A stretch of 64,000 bases of DNA from PALSA-607 sp963737705 (GTDB taxonomy: Bacteria > Actinomycetota > Actinomycetes > Acidothermales > Acidothermaceae): assembly GCA_963737705.1 (NCBI GenBank), contig CAVTTP010000005.1, forward strand, positions 434,001 to 498,000. Direction: 5' to 3'. Positions within the stretch are counted from its first letter, which is position 1. The number at the start of each line of letters is the position of its first letter. The notes under the pieces were generated by a model. The model had not been told where the DNA came from. It saw only the letters and a list, made by a program, of their open reading frames with translations, and made no database searches. The translations under genes were made by a program, and so were the position numbers. Of the stretch, positions 8,452 through 15,999 are shown in pieces.

Positions 8452-9273
8452 GTGGCGGCCAAGGTGACCATCGGCGAGTTCTCGACGATGACGAAGCTCA
8501 GCCGCAAGGCCTTGCGGCTCTATCACGACCTCGGCCTGCTCGAACCCGCCGAGGTTGACGCTACGACGGGCTACCGCTACTACGACGTCACGCAGGTCGA
8601 GGTGGCGCGGCTCATCCGTCGCTTCCGCGATCTCGACATGCCGGTACCGGATCTGTTGTCCTACGTCGCGGCAACTGACGAGCAGGCCCGACACGCGATT
8701 TTGGCTGCGCATCTCGATCGGATGGAGAACCAGCTTCTGCAGACGCAAGAAGCGGTGGCCGCGCTGCGAGCGTTGATCACCCCGGCCGATCCCCCAACCC
8801 GGATAGACATTCGCCGCGAGCCCACGATGGTCGCCGTCGCAATCACGGAGACGGTGCGGCTCGACGACATCGCCGCGTGGTGGCACTCCGCCGTTGCCGA
8901 TTTGGACGACGCGCTGCGGGCGGCGGGGGTCGCCGCCACCGGCCCGCTCGGCGGACTCTACGAACATGAACTGTTCGCCGATGAAGAAGGCCAAGCCACC
9001 CTCTGGTTCCCCGTATCTGCGCAGCTCCCGGCCGACGTCGCACTGCCAACGACCGGGCGCGTCGCCATGACACGAGTTGTTGGGGGCAACTTCGCGGTCA
9101 CGGTCCACGACGGACCAGATACGCGGATCGATGACACGTACGCCGCGCTTGGCACCTACGTCGCCGAGCGGGGCCTTGGGCGGCCCGGACCGCTGCGCGA
9201 GCGTTACCTCGCCGGAGTACTCGCAGATCCACACCCGCTTGTCACCGAAGTCGCGTGGGCGATTACCGACTAG
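8452..9273 (+). CDS. MerR-family regulator with GyrI-like effector domain
   Basis: Predicted ligand-responsive transcription regulator, 273 residues from GTG 8452. The N-terminal winged helix has TIGEFSTMTKLSRKALRLYH and then GYRYYDVTQ (residues 4-50). A short coiled linker at about 75-110 leads to a GyrI/AraC-type effector-binding domain at about 118-270, resembling BmrR-like multidrug sensors. It probably also regulates the SnoaL-like gene upstream, with which it appears to share an operon. No efflux gene is adjacent. Confidence 0.85.
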   Translation: MAAKVTIGEFSTMTKLSRKALRLYHDLGLLEPAEVDATTGYRYYDVTQVEVARLIRRFRDLDMPVPDLLSYVAATDEQARHAILAAHLDRMENQLLQTQEAVAALRALITPADPPTRIDIRREPTMVAVAITETVRLDDIAAWWHSAVADLDDALRAAGVAATGPLGGLYEHELFADEEGQATLWFPVSAQLPADVALPTTGRVAMTRVVGGNFAVTVHDGPDTRIDDTYAALGTYVAERGLGRPGPLRERYLAGVLADPHPLVTEVAWAITD

Positions 9274-9276
9274 TGC

Positions 9277-9321
9277 GTGGTTGCAGGCTCAGTGGTTGCA
9301 GGCTCAGTGGTTGCAGGCTCA
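9277..9321. repeat. 15-bp tandem repeat (3 copies) carrying the yqgE stop codon
   Basis: GTGGTTGCAGGCTCA is repeated perfectly at 9277-9291, 9292-9306 and 9307-9321. On the minus strand each unit reads TGA-GCC-TGC-AAC-CAC in the yqgE frame. The yqgE stop (9319-9321) is therefore followed by two further in-frame TGA codons, one per unit. The array lies between the convergent MerR and yqgE stops. Confidence 0.93.
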
Positions 9322-9921
9322 GTTGTTGGTTGGGTCGGTGGGCATCGTGTGCAGCAGGGCGAGTTCGCCACCCTGGCGGCGCAGGACGCGCGACCACAGC
9401 GTTGCGGGCCTGTCGGTGAACGCGTCGTCTGGTTCCGCCGGCAGCACCAGCCAGCCGCCGAGGCGAAGCTCGTGTTCGAGTTGGCCCGGCCCCCATCCGG
9501 CGTAGCCGGCAAAGACGCGCAGACCATCGAGCGCATCGAGCAGATCGAACGGCTCGTTTTCGAGATCGACCGCGCCGATTACGCCGGCGAGCGGGGTCCA
9601 TCCGGACAGTGTGTGCGCCGCGACGGACCCGGGGCCGCCCGTACTGTGACCTCGGATCCGGCCAAGGCAGACAACGGCGTCCGGTGTGACCGGGCCACCG
9701 ACGTGCACGACGGCGGGCTCGCTGAGGACGTCAGCCCATCCGGGCATCCCCGGGAGCGGGACTGCGTCACGGGTGGCAACGTCACTGGGCCTATTGAGGA
9801 CAACTCCGAGAGCGCCCTCATCATCGTGGTCGAGAAGGAGGACGACGCTCCGGGCGAAGTTGGGATCGTCGAGCGTTGGCGCGGCAACCAAGAGCGCACC
9901 GGCGAGCGAGGCATCGACCAT
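9319..9921 (-). CDS. yqgE: YqgE/AlgH family protein (DUF179)
   Basis: A 200-residue DUF179 protein with the family pattern from the start: LLVAAPTLDDPNFARSVVLL (residues 10-29), GALGVVLNRPSD, VHVGGPV, and FAGYAGWGPGQLEHEL at about 137-152. The biochemical role is not established. ATG 9921 gives the standard family length. The start codon is buried in the open frame of the rhomboid-like gene on the same strand, and only a GGAG two bases upstream is available as a ribosome-binding site. The 3' end is part of a tandem repeat. Confidence 0.88.
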   Translation of the reverse strand: MVDASLAGALLVAAPTLDDPNFARSVVLLLDHDDEGALGVVLNRPSDVATRDAVPLPGMPGWADVLSEPAVVHVGGPVTPDAVVCLGRIRGHSTGGPGSVAAHTLSGWTPLAGVIGAVDLENEPFDLLDALDGLRVFAGYAGWGPGQLEHELRLGGWLVLPAEPDDAFTDRPATLWSRVLRRQGGELALLHTMPTDPTNN

Positions 9922-10688
9922 TGCTCCATCATGCCGACCACATCGCGCTCGCGCACCTCGCCGAGCACGTCGCGCTCGCGCAGGTTGTGGCGGCGCAACC
10001 ACGGCCACCAACTCACGCCGATGCCCAACGCGATGATGTGGCCCCACGACGTCATATCGAGCCCGGTCGCGATCGGCCAACCAAGGTAGGCCCAACCGGC
10101 CGCAACGCCGATCGTGCGCGCGGGCCTGGGCAGCAGACCGGCAGCAGCTCCGAGCATCGCTGCAAGGCCATAACTCACGCCGACGTCGAGTCGGGACGTC
10201 GCGGTGGCGGGCAACATCCCGTAGTGGACGCCGATGGCAACCGAACCTTCGGTCAGCAGCGTGGCGCCCACGTGACCGGACGCGAAGATCGCCACCACCC
10301 AGCGCGTACCGATGCGCCGCTCGAGCACGCTGGCGACGATGCCAAGGACAAGAACCGCCAGAACAGAGTCGACGATGCCATCGACCCAAAGCGCGCTGCT
10401 GGCGAGCACGAACAGCGGATGCCTCGACAGATGGTCGACGTCGGTACTTGAGAACCTCAAGACCGCGTCATGATCACCAGAGTTAAGTACGCCGAGCACG
10501 ATGCTGGCGGTCGCCAACACAGCCACGTAGACCAACGCGAACGGTGCAGTGCGCCATGTCGGCAGCACCTTCCGTATCGCCGGCTGAAGGGCACGTATCG
10601 GCGGGTGCAGGGCGCGTATCGGCGAGTGGAGGGCGCGCACCGCCGGGCGAAGGGCTCGAGACGGCGCGAACGTCGACAGCGCCACCAT
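9579..10688 (-). CDS. rhomboid-like intramembrane protease family protein, C-terminal end uncertain
   Basis: Six or seven predicted membrane helices between residues 48 and 232 carry rhomboid landmarks: GVSYG with candidate catalytic Ser172, and a GHxxAxGxG segment with His217. ATG 10688 is preceded by GGGGAGG at ideal spacing, so the earlier start at 10742 is less likely. The N terminus holds a 7-residue repeat (RALxPxI type) encoded by a 21-base tandem repeat. The frame runs 343 bases into yqgE on the same strand. Residues after about 257 look like shadow sequence (Ser/Pro/Arg-rich), so the true product may end near 9920 if a stop was lost by mutation or sequencing error. Confidence 0.65.
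   Translation of the reverse strand: MVALSTFAPSRALRPAVRALHSPIRALHPPIRALQPAIRKVLPTWRTAPFALVYVAVLATASIVLGVLNSGDHDAVLRFSSTDVDHLSRHPLFVLASSALWVDGIVDSVLAVLVLGIVASVLERRIGTRWVVAIFASGHVGATLLTEGSVAIGVHYGMLPATATSRLDVGVSYGLAAMLGAAAGLLPRPARTIGVAAGWAYLGWPIATGLDMTSWGHIIALGIGVSWWPWLRRHNLRERDVLGEVRERDVVGMMEQWSMPRSPVRSWLPRQRSTIPTSPGASSSFSTTMMRALSELSSIGPVTLPPVTQSRSRGCPDGLTSSASPPSCTSVARSHRTPLSALAGSEVTVRAAPGPSRRTHCPDGPRSPA
10573..10656. repeat. 21-bp imperfect tandem repeat (4 copies) in the rhomboid-like gene
   Basis: Units begin CGTATCGSCGG-like at 10573, 10594, 10615 and 10636. Since 21 is a multiple of three, the array encodes four related heptads (RALxPxI type) just before the first membrane helix, probably an amphipathic cytoplasmic helix. 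Confidence 0.8.
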
Positions 10689-10869
10689 CGCAACCTCCCC
10701 GACGTCGCCCGCACGCACGGAGTACCAACCCTTTTGGGTCAACCTCCCCAGCCCCCAAGGGCGAAAACCTCGGCCGGCGCGAGCCTCTTCCCGATCTGGC
10801 CCTCAACTTTGGGAAAGGGACCGACAATTACTCCGGCGGCTTCATCCGGTGGCGTCGGTGGCAGCGCGT

Positions 10870-11604
10870 CTAGCGGCGGCCGCGCACCGTGGCGAGACGC
10901 TCGGCCCGCAGCGCGTCGATGTCGGCCTGGGCCCACGGGAGCAGCGGCGAACCGACCGCCCAGGACAACAGCAGATCGGCCAGTTCAGGGTTGCGGGCCA
11001 GGCCAGGGCCATGCAGGTAGGTGCCGAGGATGTGGTCCTGGACCGCACCCTCGAATGAGCCGACGGCGTCGCCGGTGCCGTTGCCGACGCCCACCTCGAC
11101 GCGGGCGAGCGGCTCTGCGTCGTGGCCCAGGTGGGTGGCTCCCGCGTGATTCTCATAACCAGTCAGCGGCTGCTCGAGCCCGGCCGTGCTGGGCACAGCG
11201 AGAAGTTCTCCTACCGCCCGCTTCGGGAGCCGGTCTGTCGTCACGTCAAGCAGCTCGACGCCAGGCTCGGGCACGCCGTCTGATCCGGGAAAGACCGAAC
11301 CGAGAAGTTGGTAGCCCGCACACACACCGAATACAACGGCTCCCTTCGCGGCAGCCCGACGCAGCCCTCCGTCGGCACGCAACGCACGCGCGGCCGCGAC
11401 CTGCGCGTCGTCCTCGCCGCCACCGAGCACATACAGATCGGCGTCGTCGGGCACCGGCTCCCCGGCGTCCAGCTCAATGGCCTCGACGTCGAAGCCGCGT
11501 GCCTTCGCGCGCATCGCGAGAACCCGCAGGTTGCCGCCGTCACCGTAGGTTCCGAGCAACACGGGATAGATCGAGACGACGCGAACTCGTGATTCAGCGG
11601 GCAT
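10870..11604 (-). CDS. gatD: lipid II isoglutaminyl synthase, glutaminase subunit GatD
   Basis: Class I glutamine amidotransferase subunit that supplies ammonia to MurT for amidation of D-Glu in lipid II. It is 244 residues from ATG 11604. The glutaminase nucleophile is Cys95 in VFGVCAGYQL, and a candidate His is H198 in TYLHGPG. It overlaps the murT stop by 11 bases (11594-11604), the usual murT-gatD arrangement. A cobyric-acid synthase-like amidotransferase is the alternative, ruled out by the MurT partner. Its product modifies peptidoglycan precursors at the cytoplasmic face. Confidence 0.92.
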   Translation of the reverse strand: MPAESRVRVVSIYPVLLGTYGDGGNLRVLAMRAKARGFDVEAIELDAGEPVPDDADLYVLGGGEDDAQVAAARALRADGGLRRAAAKGAVVFGVCAGYQLLGSVFPGSDGVPEPGVELLDVTTDRLPKRAVGELLAVPSTAGLEQPLTGYENHAGATHLGHDAEPLARVEVGVGNGTGDAVGSFEGAVQDHILGTYLHGPGLARNPELADLLLSWAVGSPLLPWAQADIDALRAERLATVRGRR

Positions 11605-12883
11605 CGTCGGCACCTCCTCCACGACGCAACAACTCGCGAAAGGCGGTGTATGTACCGACCGCATCGAGAGCCGGCCGGTCTGGCAGGCCTGCGTCGAACG
11701 GCAACGCGCCGGCAACCCAGGGATCGGCCACGGTCGTGTGCGACACGTCGGCGTACATCAGGCGGACGGCGAGATCGTGCCGCCGGTCACCGGTCGCGAC
11801 GACTTCGCGGTCGGCAAGGCGCTCGAACGGCACATCCCAAAGCCATGACGGATCCTTGCCGTCGGCCGCGCGTGCATTGATGGCAATGACCACTGGCGCC
11901 GGCGCAGGTGCGAGCATGCCGAACATTTCCGACCAACCTGCCGGGTTCTTTCCAAGCAACAACCGCACCTGACGACCGCCAAGCGACACGGTTTGATAGC
12001 GCCCTCCGACAGAGGCGACCGTGCGCATTGCAGGTAACGACACGGACGGCGGCACACCGAGGAGGTCGGCCGCAACGACAGCCATTGCAGCGTTCGCCTG
12101 GTTGGCCGCGCCGGGCAGTTGCAGGTCAAGTGTGTAGCGCGCGTCATTGGTTCGGAGCAGCTCGCCCGACTCCACCGACCAGCTGACCTCAGGCCGGCGA
12201 AAGCCGCACGCGGTACAACTCCAGTGTCCGGCGCCGTCACGTTGCAGGATCGAACCGCACGATGGACACACCGCGGAGTCGGCTGTCCAGCGCTGTCCCA
12301 CCGATACCCAGGTGACATCGGGAATCGCGCTTGCTGCCCACACGACATGCGGATCGTCCGCGTTAGCGACCGCCGAAAGTCCTTTGGTGGCAGCGAAAAT
12401 AGTGCGCCACCGCCGCGCGACCATCGCGACCTCACCGACGCGGTCGAGTTGGTCGCGAGTCAGATTGCCCAGGACGAGCAACGGCTTGTCGGTCTGTGGC
12501 AGCAGGCCAGGCAGGTAGGTCTCATCGGCCTCGAGTACGGCGAGTGCGTGAGCTGGGACGCCGACCGGCGGGCGAGCCAGCGCCGCGACGATGCCGGCGG
12601 GCATGTTCGCTCCCGACGCGTTGGTCACCACCGGGCCTGCTGCGCGCAACGCGGCGGCGAGCAACTTGGTCGTTGTGGTCTTGCCGTTCGTGGCAGACAC
12701 GAAGACCACACGGCGACTATCGACAAGCAGCCGGAATGCGGCGGGACACGCAACGACGACAACACGTCCACCGATCGCGACGCCGTCACCGCGGCCGAGA
12801 GCCTTCGAAAGGCCGCTAGCGACGCGACCGAGACCAACCGCCGTCCGCAGTCGAAGGTAATCCCGCAGTCGAAGGGAGGTCAG
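11594..12883 (-). CDS. murT: lipid II isoglutaminyl synthase, Mur-ligase-like subunit MurT (apparent CTG start)
   Basis: Mur-ligase-related ATPase that amidates D-glutamate of lipid II with GatD. The P-loop is SATNGKTTTT (Lys68 if counted from CTG 12883), and a four-cysteine Zn ribbon (CPSC...CTAC) lies mid-protein, as in MurT/DUF1727 proteins. The first ATG/GTG in frame (GTG 12709) falls right at the P-loop and would delete about 58 conserved-looking residues (AVGLGRVASGLSKALGRGDG, then IGGRVVVV). The frame upstream is open only to a TAA at 12886-12884, and the next codon is CTG 12883, overlapping the previous gene's TGA as CTGA. Only CTG, ATC or similar codons can start the full protein, unless there is a sequence error. 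Confidence 0.85.
   Translation of the reverse strand: MTSLRLRDYLRLRTAVGLGRVASGLSKALGRGDGVAIGGRVVVVACPAAFRLLVDSRRVVFVSATNGKTTTTKLLAAALRAAGPVVTNASGANMPAGIVAALARPPVGVPAHALAVLEADETYLPGLLPQTDKPLLVLGNLTRDQLDRVGEVAMVARRWRTIFAATKGLSAVANADDPHVVWAASAIPDVTWVSVGQRWTADSAVCPSCGSILQRDGAGHWSCTACGFRRPEVSWSVESGELLRTNDARYTLDLQLPGAANQANAAMAVVAADLLGVPPSVSLPAMRTVASVGGRYQTVSLGGRQVRLLLGKNPAGWSEMFGMLAPAPAPVVIAINARAADGKDPSWLWDVPFERLADREVVATGDRRHDLAVRLMYADVSHTTVADPWVAGALPFDAGLPDRPALDAVGTYTAFRELLRRGGGADDAR
12846..12875. repeat. 18-bp-period direct repeat at the murT 5' end
   Basis: CGCAGTCGAAGG occurs at 12846-12857 and 12864-12875. In the murT frame it encodes LRLR-DY-LRLR at the extreme N terminus. It lies a few bases past the stop of the preceding gene, so it also counts as a repeat at a gene's 3' end. 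Confidence 0.8.
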
Positions 12884-13173
12884 TTAACGGTCGCTTCGCC
12901 GTCGACGATTGCCGCTTTGTTGGCCTTGGCCTGTCGCCTTTCAACGCGAGCCGTCGTGTCGGCCATGGCATGCGTGGCACCGCCGAGGATCGTGCCGACC
13001 GCGACCACGCCAACGCCGATCCAGAACACCACCGGGTTCGCGGCGATCAGGCCGATACCGGCGACCAGGAAGCCGGCGCACACGAGGAACACGACGACCC
13101 ATGACACGGGGCGGGCTTGAATGTGGCCGAAGTGCTCGTCGATGCCGAGGTCGTCCGCGGGTCGGTCAGACAT
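12880..13173 (-). CDS. HGxxPAAW-like small membrane protein
   Basis: A 97-residue protein with two predicted membrane helices (about residues 24-44 and 47-66) separated by a short turn. It resembles the actinobacterial HGxxPAAW family, although the signature is degenerate here (GHIQARPVSW). The tail is charged and ends DGEATVN. Its TGA overlaps the proposed CTG start of murT, suggesting translational coupling into the murT-gatD unit. Function is unknown. Confidence 0.7.
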   Translation of the reverse strand: MSDRPADDLGIDEHFGHIQARPVSWVVVFLVCAGFLVAGIGLIAANPVVFWIGVGVVAVGTILGGATHAMADTTARVERRQAKANKAAIVDGEATVN

Positions 13174-13188
13174 GGGGGTGATCGTACG

Positions 13189-13443
13189 TCATGGGCGGGT
13201 GTCGACTTCACCTTCGGGCTTGCCAGGTGCAGCGTTGGCAGGCCAGCCGAACGTGTCACCGCGATGCCGCGGGCGTTGCCCGAGCTGCACGCCCGGGAGC
13301 AACTTGCCCAGTGGTTCGGCCGGCACCGGCACCGACGTGCTGACAGGCGGCGCCCCGGGGATTGCCGGGACGGCGCCTTCAGCGACGGCGGGCACAAGCT
13401 CGGCGCGACCACCTGGCGGCAGCGGCTCTGCAATTTCGCTCAT
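13189..13443 (-). CDS. hypothetical proline-rich small protein
   Basis: An 84-residue frame from ATG 13443, 12 bases after the sigma-factor stop and on the same strand, filling the gap before the HGxxPAAW-like gene. The sequence is Pro/Ala/Val-rich (PAVAEGAVPAIPGAPP, then PVPAEPLGKLLPG), with no membrane helix or known motif. No clear ribosome-binding site precedes the ATG. Position and lack of a competing frame favour a real gene, but the composition could also be non-coding. Confidence 0.4.
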   Translation of the reverse strand: MSEIAEPLPPGGRAELVPAVAEGAVPAIPGAPPVSTSVPVPAEPLGKLLPGVQLGQRPRHRGDTFGWPANAAPGKPEGEVDTRP

Positions 13444-13455
13444 GCCCGCACTATT

Positions 13456-14550
13456 TCAGCTAGCCCAATCGAGCAGTGAGTCGGGCCGGTCGGGCTCCCG
13501 CAATTTCGCGAGCGCCTCCTTCTCGATCTGCCGGATCCGCTCACGGGTCAGGCCGACGTCGCGACCGATCTCGTCGAGCGTGTGCGGCCGACCCTCGGCA
13601 AGTCCGAAGCGCAGCGCGAGCACCCGCGCCTCTCGCGGCTCGAGACCAGCCAGTGCACGGTGCACCGTCTCGATCATGGTCTGGTACTCCAGTGCGTCAG
13701 ACGCTGCCGGCGCCTCGAAGTCCTCGATGAGGTCACCGAGCCTGGTGTCTTCGTCGTCGCCGACCGGGTTGTCGAGACTGACCGGCTGACGGGCGTTGCG
13801 CAGCATCTCCTCGATTTGCTCAGGAGTGCGATCGAGCTCACTCGCCAACTCCTCGGGAGTGGGCTCGCGGCCGAATCGCTGATGCATGTCGCGCTGCAGC
13901 CTGCCGAGCTTGTTGAGCTGCTCGACGACGTGGACGGGCAGCCGAATCGTGCGGGCCTGGTCGGCCAGCGCGCGGGTAATGGCCTGCCTGATCCACCACA
14001 TCGCATACGTCGAGAACTTGTAGCCCTTCGTGTAGTCGAACTTCTCGACAGCGCGAATCAGGCCAAGGTTGCCTTCCTGGACGACGTCAAGGAAGGACAT
14101 GCCGCGGTTGGAGTAGCGCTTGGCGACCGAGACCACCAGACGCAGGTTCGCCTCGAGCATGTGTGCCTTGGCGAGCGCGCCATCAGCGGCTATGGCCTCG
14201 AGCTCACGCCGCTGCTTGGGCGTGACCTTCCCGGCGAGCTTGTGCTCGGCGTAGACGCCAGCTTCGATCCGCTTCGAGAGCTCGACTTCCTGGGCGGCAT
14301 CAAGCAGCGCCGTCCGGCCGATCTCGTTGAGGTAGTTGCGGACCGGGTCGGCAGACACGCCCGGCTCATCGGCGTCGAGGTCGGGCTCTTCGGCCTCGAT
14401 GGCGGGCTCGACAGTGTCGATTTCAAGATCATCTAGGGTACCGGCGTCCAGCACGAGCTCGGCCTCGTCACGAACGACCTTCGAGTCGCTGGTGACGGGC
14501 TGCTTCGCTGTCCGCTGGCGGTCACGCGTAGTGATGGCTGTCTCCTTCAT
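13456..14550 (-). CDS. RNA polymerase sigma factor, principal-like (group 1/2, SigB/HrdB-like)
   Basis: Sigma-70 factor of 364 residues if started at ATG 14550. Region 1.2 appears as DPVRNYLNEIGRTALLDAAQ. Regions 2.1-2.4 contain RLVVSVAKRYSNRGM, DVVQEGNLGLIRAVEKFDYT and FSTYAMWWIRQAITRALAD. Region 4.2 is TLDEIGRDVGLTRERIRQIE. The short acidic N terminus lacks the long group-1 extension, pointing to a SigB/HrdD-like group 2 factor or a short principal factor. The start is uncertain: AAGGAG falls just after the ATG rather than before it, and the frame is open to 14631. It heads the run sigma - small gene - HGxxPAAW - murT - gatD. Confidence 0.9.
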   Translation of the reverse strand: MKETAITTRDRQRTAKQPVTSDSKVVRDEAELVLDAGTLDDLEIDTVEPAIEAEEPDLDADEPGVSADPVRNYLNEIGRTALLDAAQEVELSKRIEAGVYAEHKLAGKVTPKQRRELEAIAADGALAKAHMLEANLRLVVSVAKRYSNRGMSFLDVVQEGNLGLIRAVEKFDYTKGYKFSTYAMWWIRQAITRALADQARTIRLPVHVVEQLNKLGRLQRDMHQRFGREPTPEELASELDRTPEQIEEMLRNARQPVSLDNPVGDDEDTRLGDLIEDFEAPAASDALEYQTMIETVHRALAGLEPREARVLALRFGLAEGRPHTLDEIGRDVGLTRERIRQIEKEALAKLREPDRPDSLLDWAS

Positions 14551-14661
14551 AGGGTTCGTGCTCTTGTTACAACGCTTCAGGACCGTTGATGTTCCTGACG
14601 TCACGCTCAGAGAAGCGGGAATTTCCGACAATCTGGGCGCTAGCGTGATGTGCTTCTACCC

Positions 14662-14678
14662 GATCCGACGCTCGGATC
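14662..14678. promoter_or_regulatory. inverted repeat in the sigma-factor upstream region
   Basis: GATCCGA and TCGGATC form a perfect 7-bp inverted repeat around CGC. It lies about 112 bases upstream of the sigma-factor ATG, so it could be an operator or a small hairpin. No T tract follows on either strand, which argues against a terminator. Confidence 0.45.
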
Positions 14679-14687
14679 ACGCAATTG

Positions 14688-14731
14688 GTTCGCAGGGGTG
14701 GTTCGCAGGGGTGGTTCGCAGGGGTGGTTCG
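14688..14731. repeat. 13-bp tandem repeat (3.5 copies) next to a gene's 3' end
   Basis: GTTCGCAGGGGTG is repeated perfectly at 14688-14700, 14701-14713 and 14714-14726, followed by a degenerate partial copy. It starts 12 bases beyond the stop of the enolase-superfamily gene, in the interval before the sigma factor's promoter. Confidence 0.9.
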
Positions 14732-14742
14732 CCGTGTGGCAG

Positions 14743-15999
14743 CTACGGAGCGCGCAGCGAGCCGTCCGGCGCCCGGACCACGAACGCCGAACCCCCGTAC
14801 GCCGGTGCGCCAGGCGGGAACCGGTCGGCCGCCTCTTCATCGAGGTCGACACCCCAGCCGGGTGCTGGCGATGGGGTGAGGTAGCCGGCGACCGCGGTCA
14901 GTGTGCCGGGGAACACCTCGAGAGCGGCGTCCGCGAAGTTGTGGGCTTCCTGGATGCCGAAGGCATGCGACGTGACGTCGAGCGCCACGTTCGCCGCCGC
15001 CCCGATCGGTGACACGTCGCCGGGCGCATGCCAAGCCGTCTGGACGCCGACCAGCTCGCACATCGCGGCCAGCTTGCGCGCCGGGGTGAGGCCGCCCACG
15101 GCTGAGACGTGGACGCGCAGATAGTCGATCGCGTGCTCGCGCACCAGGGCCGCGGCCTCGCCGACCGACGACAGAAGTTCGCCGACCGCGATGGGGACCG
15201 GCGAGGCCGCACGCACCTCTGCGAGCCGGTCGTAGTGCTCAGGAGCGATGACGTCCTCGAGGAAGAACAGCCGGTGCTCCTCGAGCCGCCTCGCAAGCAA
15301 CACCGCCTGCGTGGGCGTCAGCCGGCTGTGTACGTCGTGCAGGAGTTCGACCTCGGCACCGAGCTCGCGGCGCGCTTCCGCAAACAGCTCCGGCGTCGTG
15401 CGCAGGTAATGCTCAACGTTCCAGCCGTCGGGGTACGGCGCATTCGGGTAGGCATTCCGCGCGCCAGGTGCGCCGTACGTGCCGAGACCTGGCTGGCCGG
15501 TCTGCAGCCGCACGTGCGTCCAACCGTCCGCGACGATGGCGGCCGCATGCTCGAGCGTTTCTGGCACGGTGGCGCCCGCCGCGTGCAGATAGGTCTGCGC
15601 AGCGGCCCGCACCCGGCCGCCGAGCAGCTCATAGACCGGCACACCGTGGCGCTTGCCCGCGATGTCCCACAGCGCCATGTCGAGACCCGACAACGCGTTG
15701 TTCAGCACAGGTCCGTTTCGCCAGTACGACGAGTAATGCACGGCACGGGTGAGGTCTTCGATGTCGGCTGGGTGCCGACCGACAGCCATCGGCGCGACAC
15801 CTTGGTCGACTGCCGCGACCACGGCTTGCCAACGCTGCGTGAAGGTCGCGCAGCCTAGCCCGTACAAACCGTCGTCCGATGTCTCGACTTTCACCACGAC
15901 AAGAGGGATGCCCTCGGGCGCCGTGACGATGGCACGAACGGCAGTGATGCGCAGCGCGTCGCGGTCGACCCACGGCGACTCGTGCACGGCCGGGGTCAT
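14743..15999 (-). CDS. enolase-superfamily sugar-acid dehydratase (RspA / D-mannonate dehydratase-like)
   Basis: Predicted (beta/alpha)7-barrel enzyme that dehydrates an aldonic or uronic acid. It is 418 residues, close to RspA/ManD. Typical features are LNNALSGLDMALWDIAGK at about residue 100, a YGAPG loop near 175 as in mannonate dehydratases, HDVHSRLTP at about 220 and LEDVIAPE near 250, the metal ligands being Asp/Glu in these segments. ATG 15999 overlaps the epimerase stop (ATGA). With that dehydrogenase it may process glucuronate- or gluconate-type products of the sugar locus. Many RspA-like proteins have weak or unknown activity. Confidence 0.82.
   Translation of the reverse strand: MTPAVHESPWVDRDALRITAVRAIVTAPEGIPLVVVKVETSDDGLYGLGCATFTQRWQAVVAAVDQGVAPMAVGRHPADIEDLTRAVHYSSYWRNGPVLNNALSGLDMALWDIAGKRHGVPVYELLGGRVRAAAQTYLHAAGATVPETLEHAAAIVADGWTHVRLQTGQPGLGTYGAPGARNAYPNAPYPDGWNVEHYLRTTPELFAEARRELGAEVELLHDVHSRLTPTQAVLLARRLEEHRLFFLEDVIAPEHYDRLAEVRAASPVPIAVGELLSSVGEAAALVREHAIDYLRVHVSAVGGLTPARKLAAMCELVGVQTAWHAPGDVSPIGAAANVALDVTSHAFGIQEAHNFADAALEVFPGTLTAVAGYLTPSPAPGWGVDLDEEAADRFPPGAPAYGGSAFVVRAPDGSLRAP

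Noticed and set aside
10470..11972. 500-residue plus-strand frame opposite rhomboid, gatD and murT
   Set aside because: Low-complexity Arg-rich sequence with no motif, lying over well-supported minus-strand genes.
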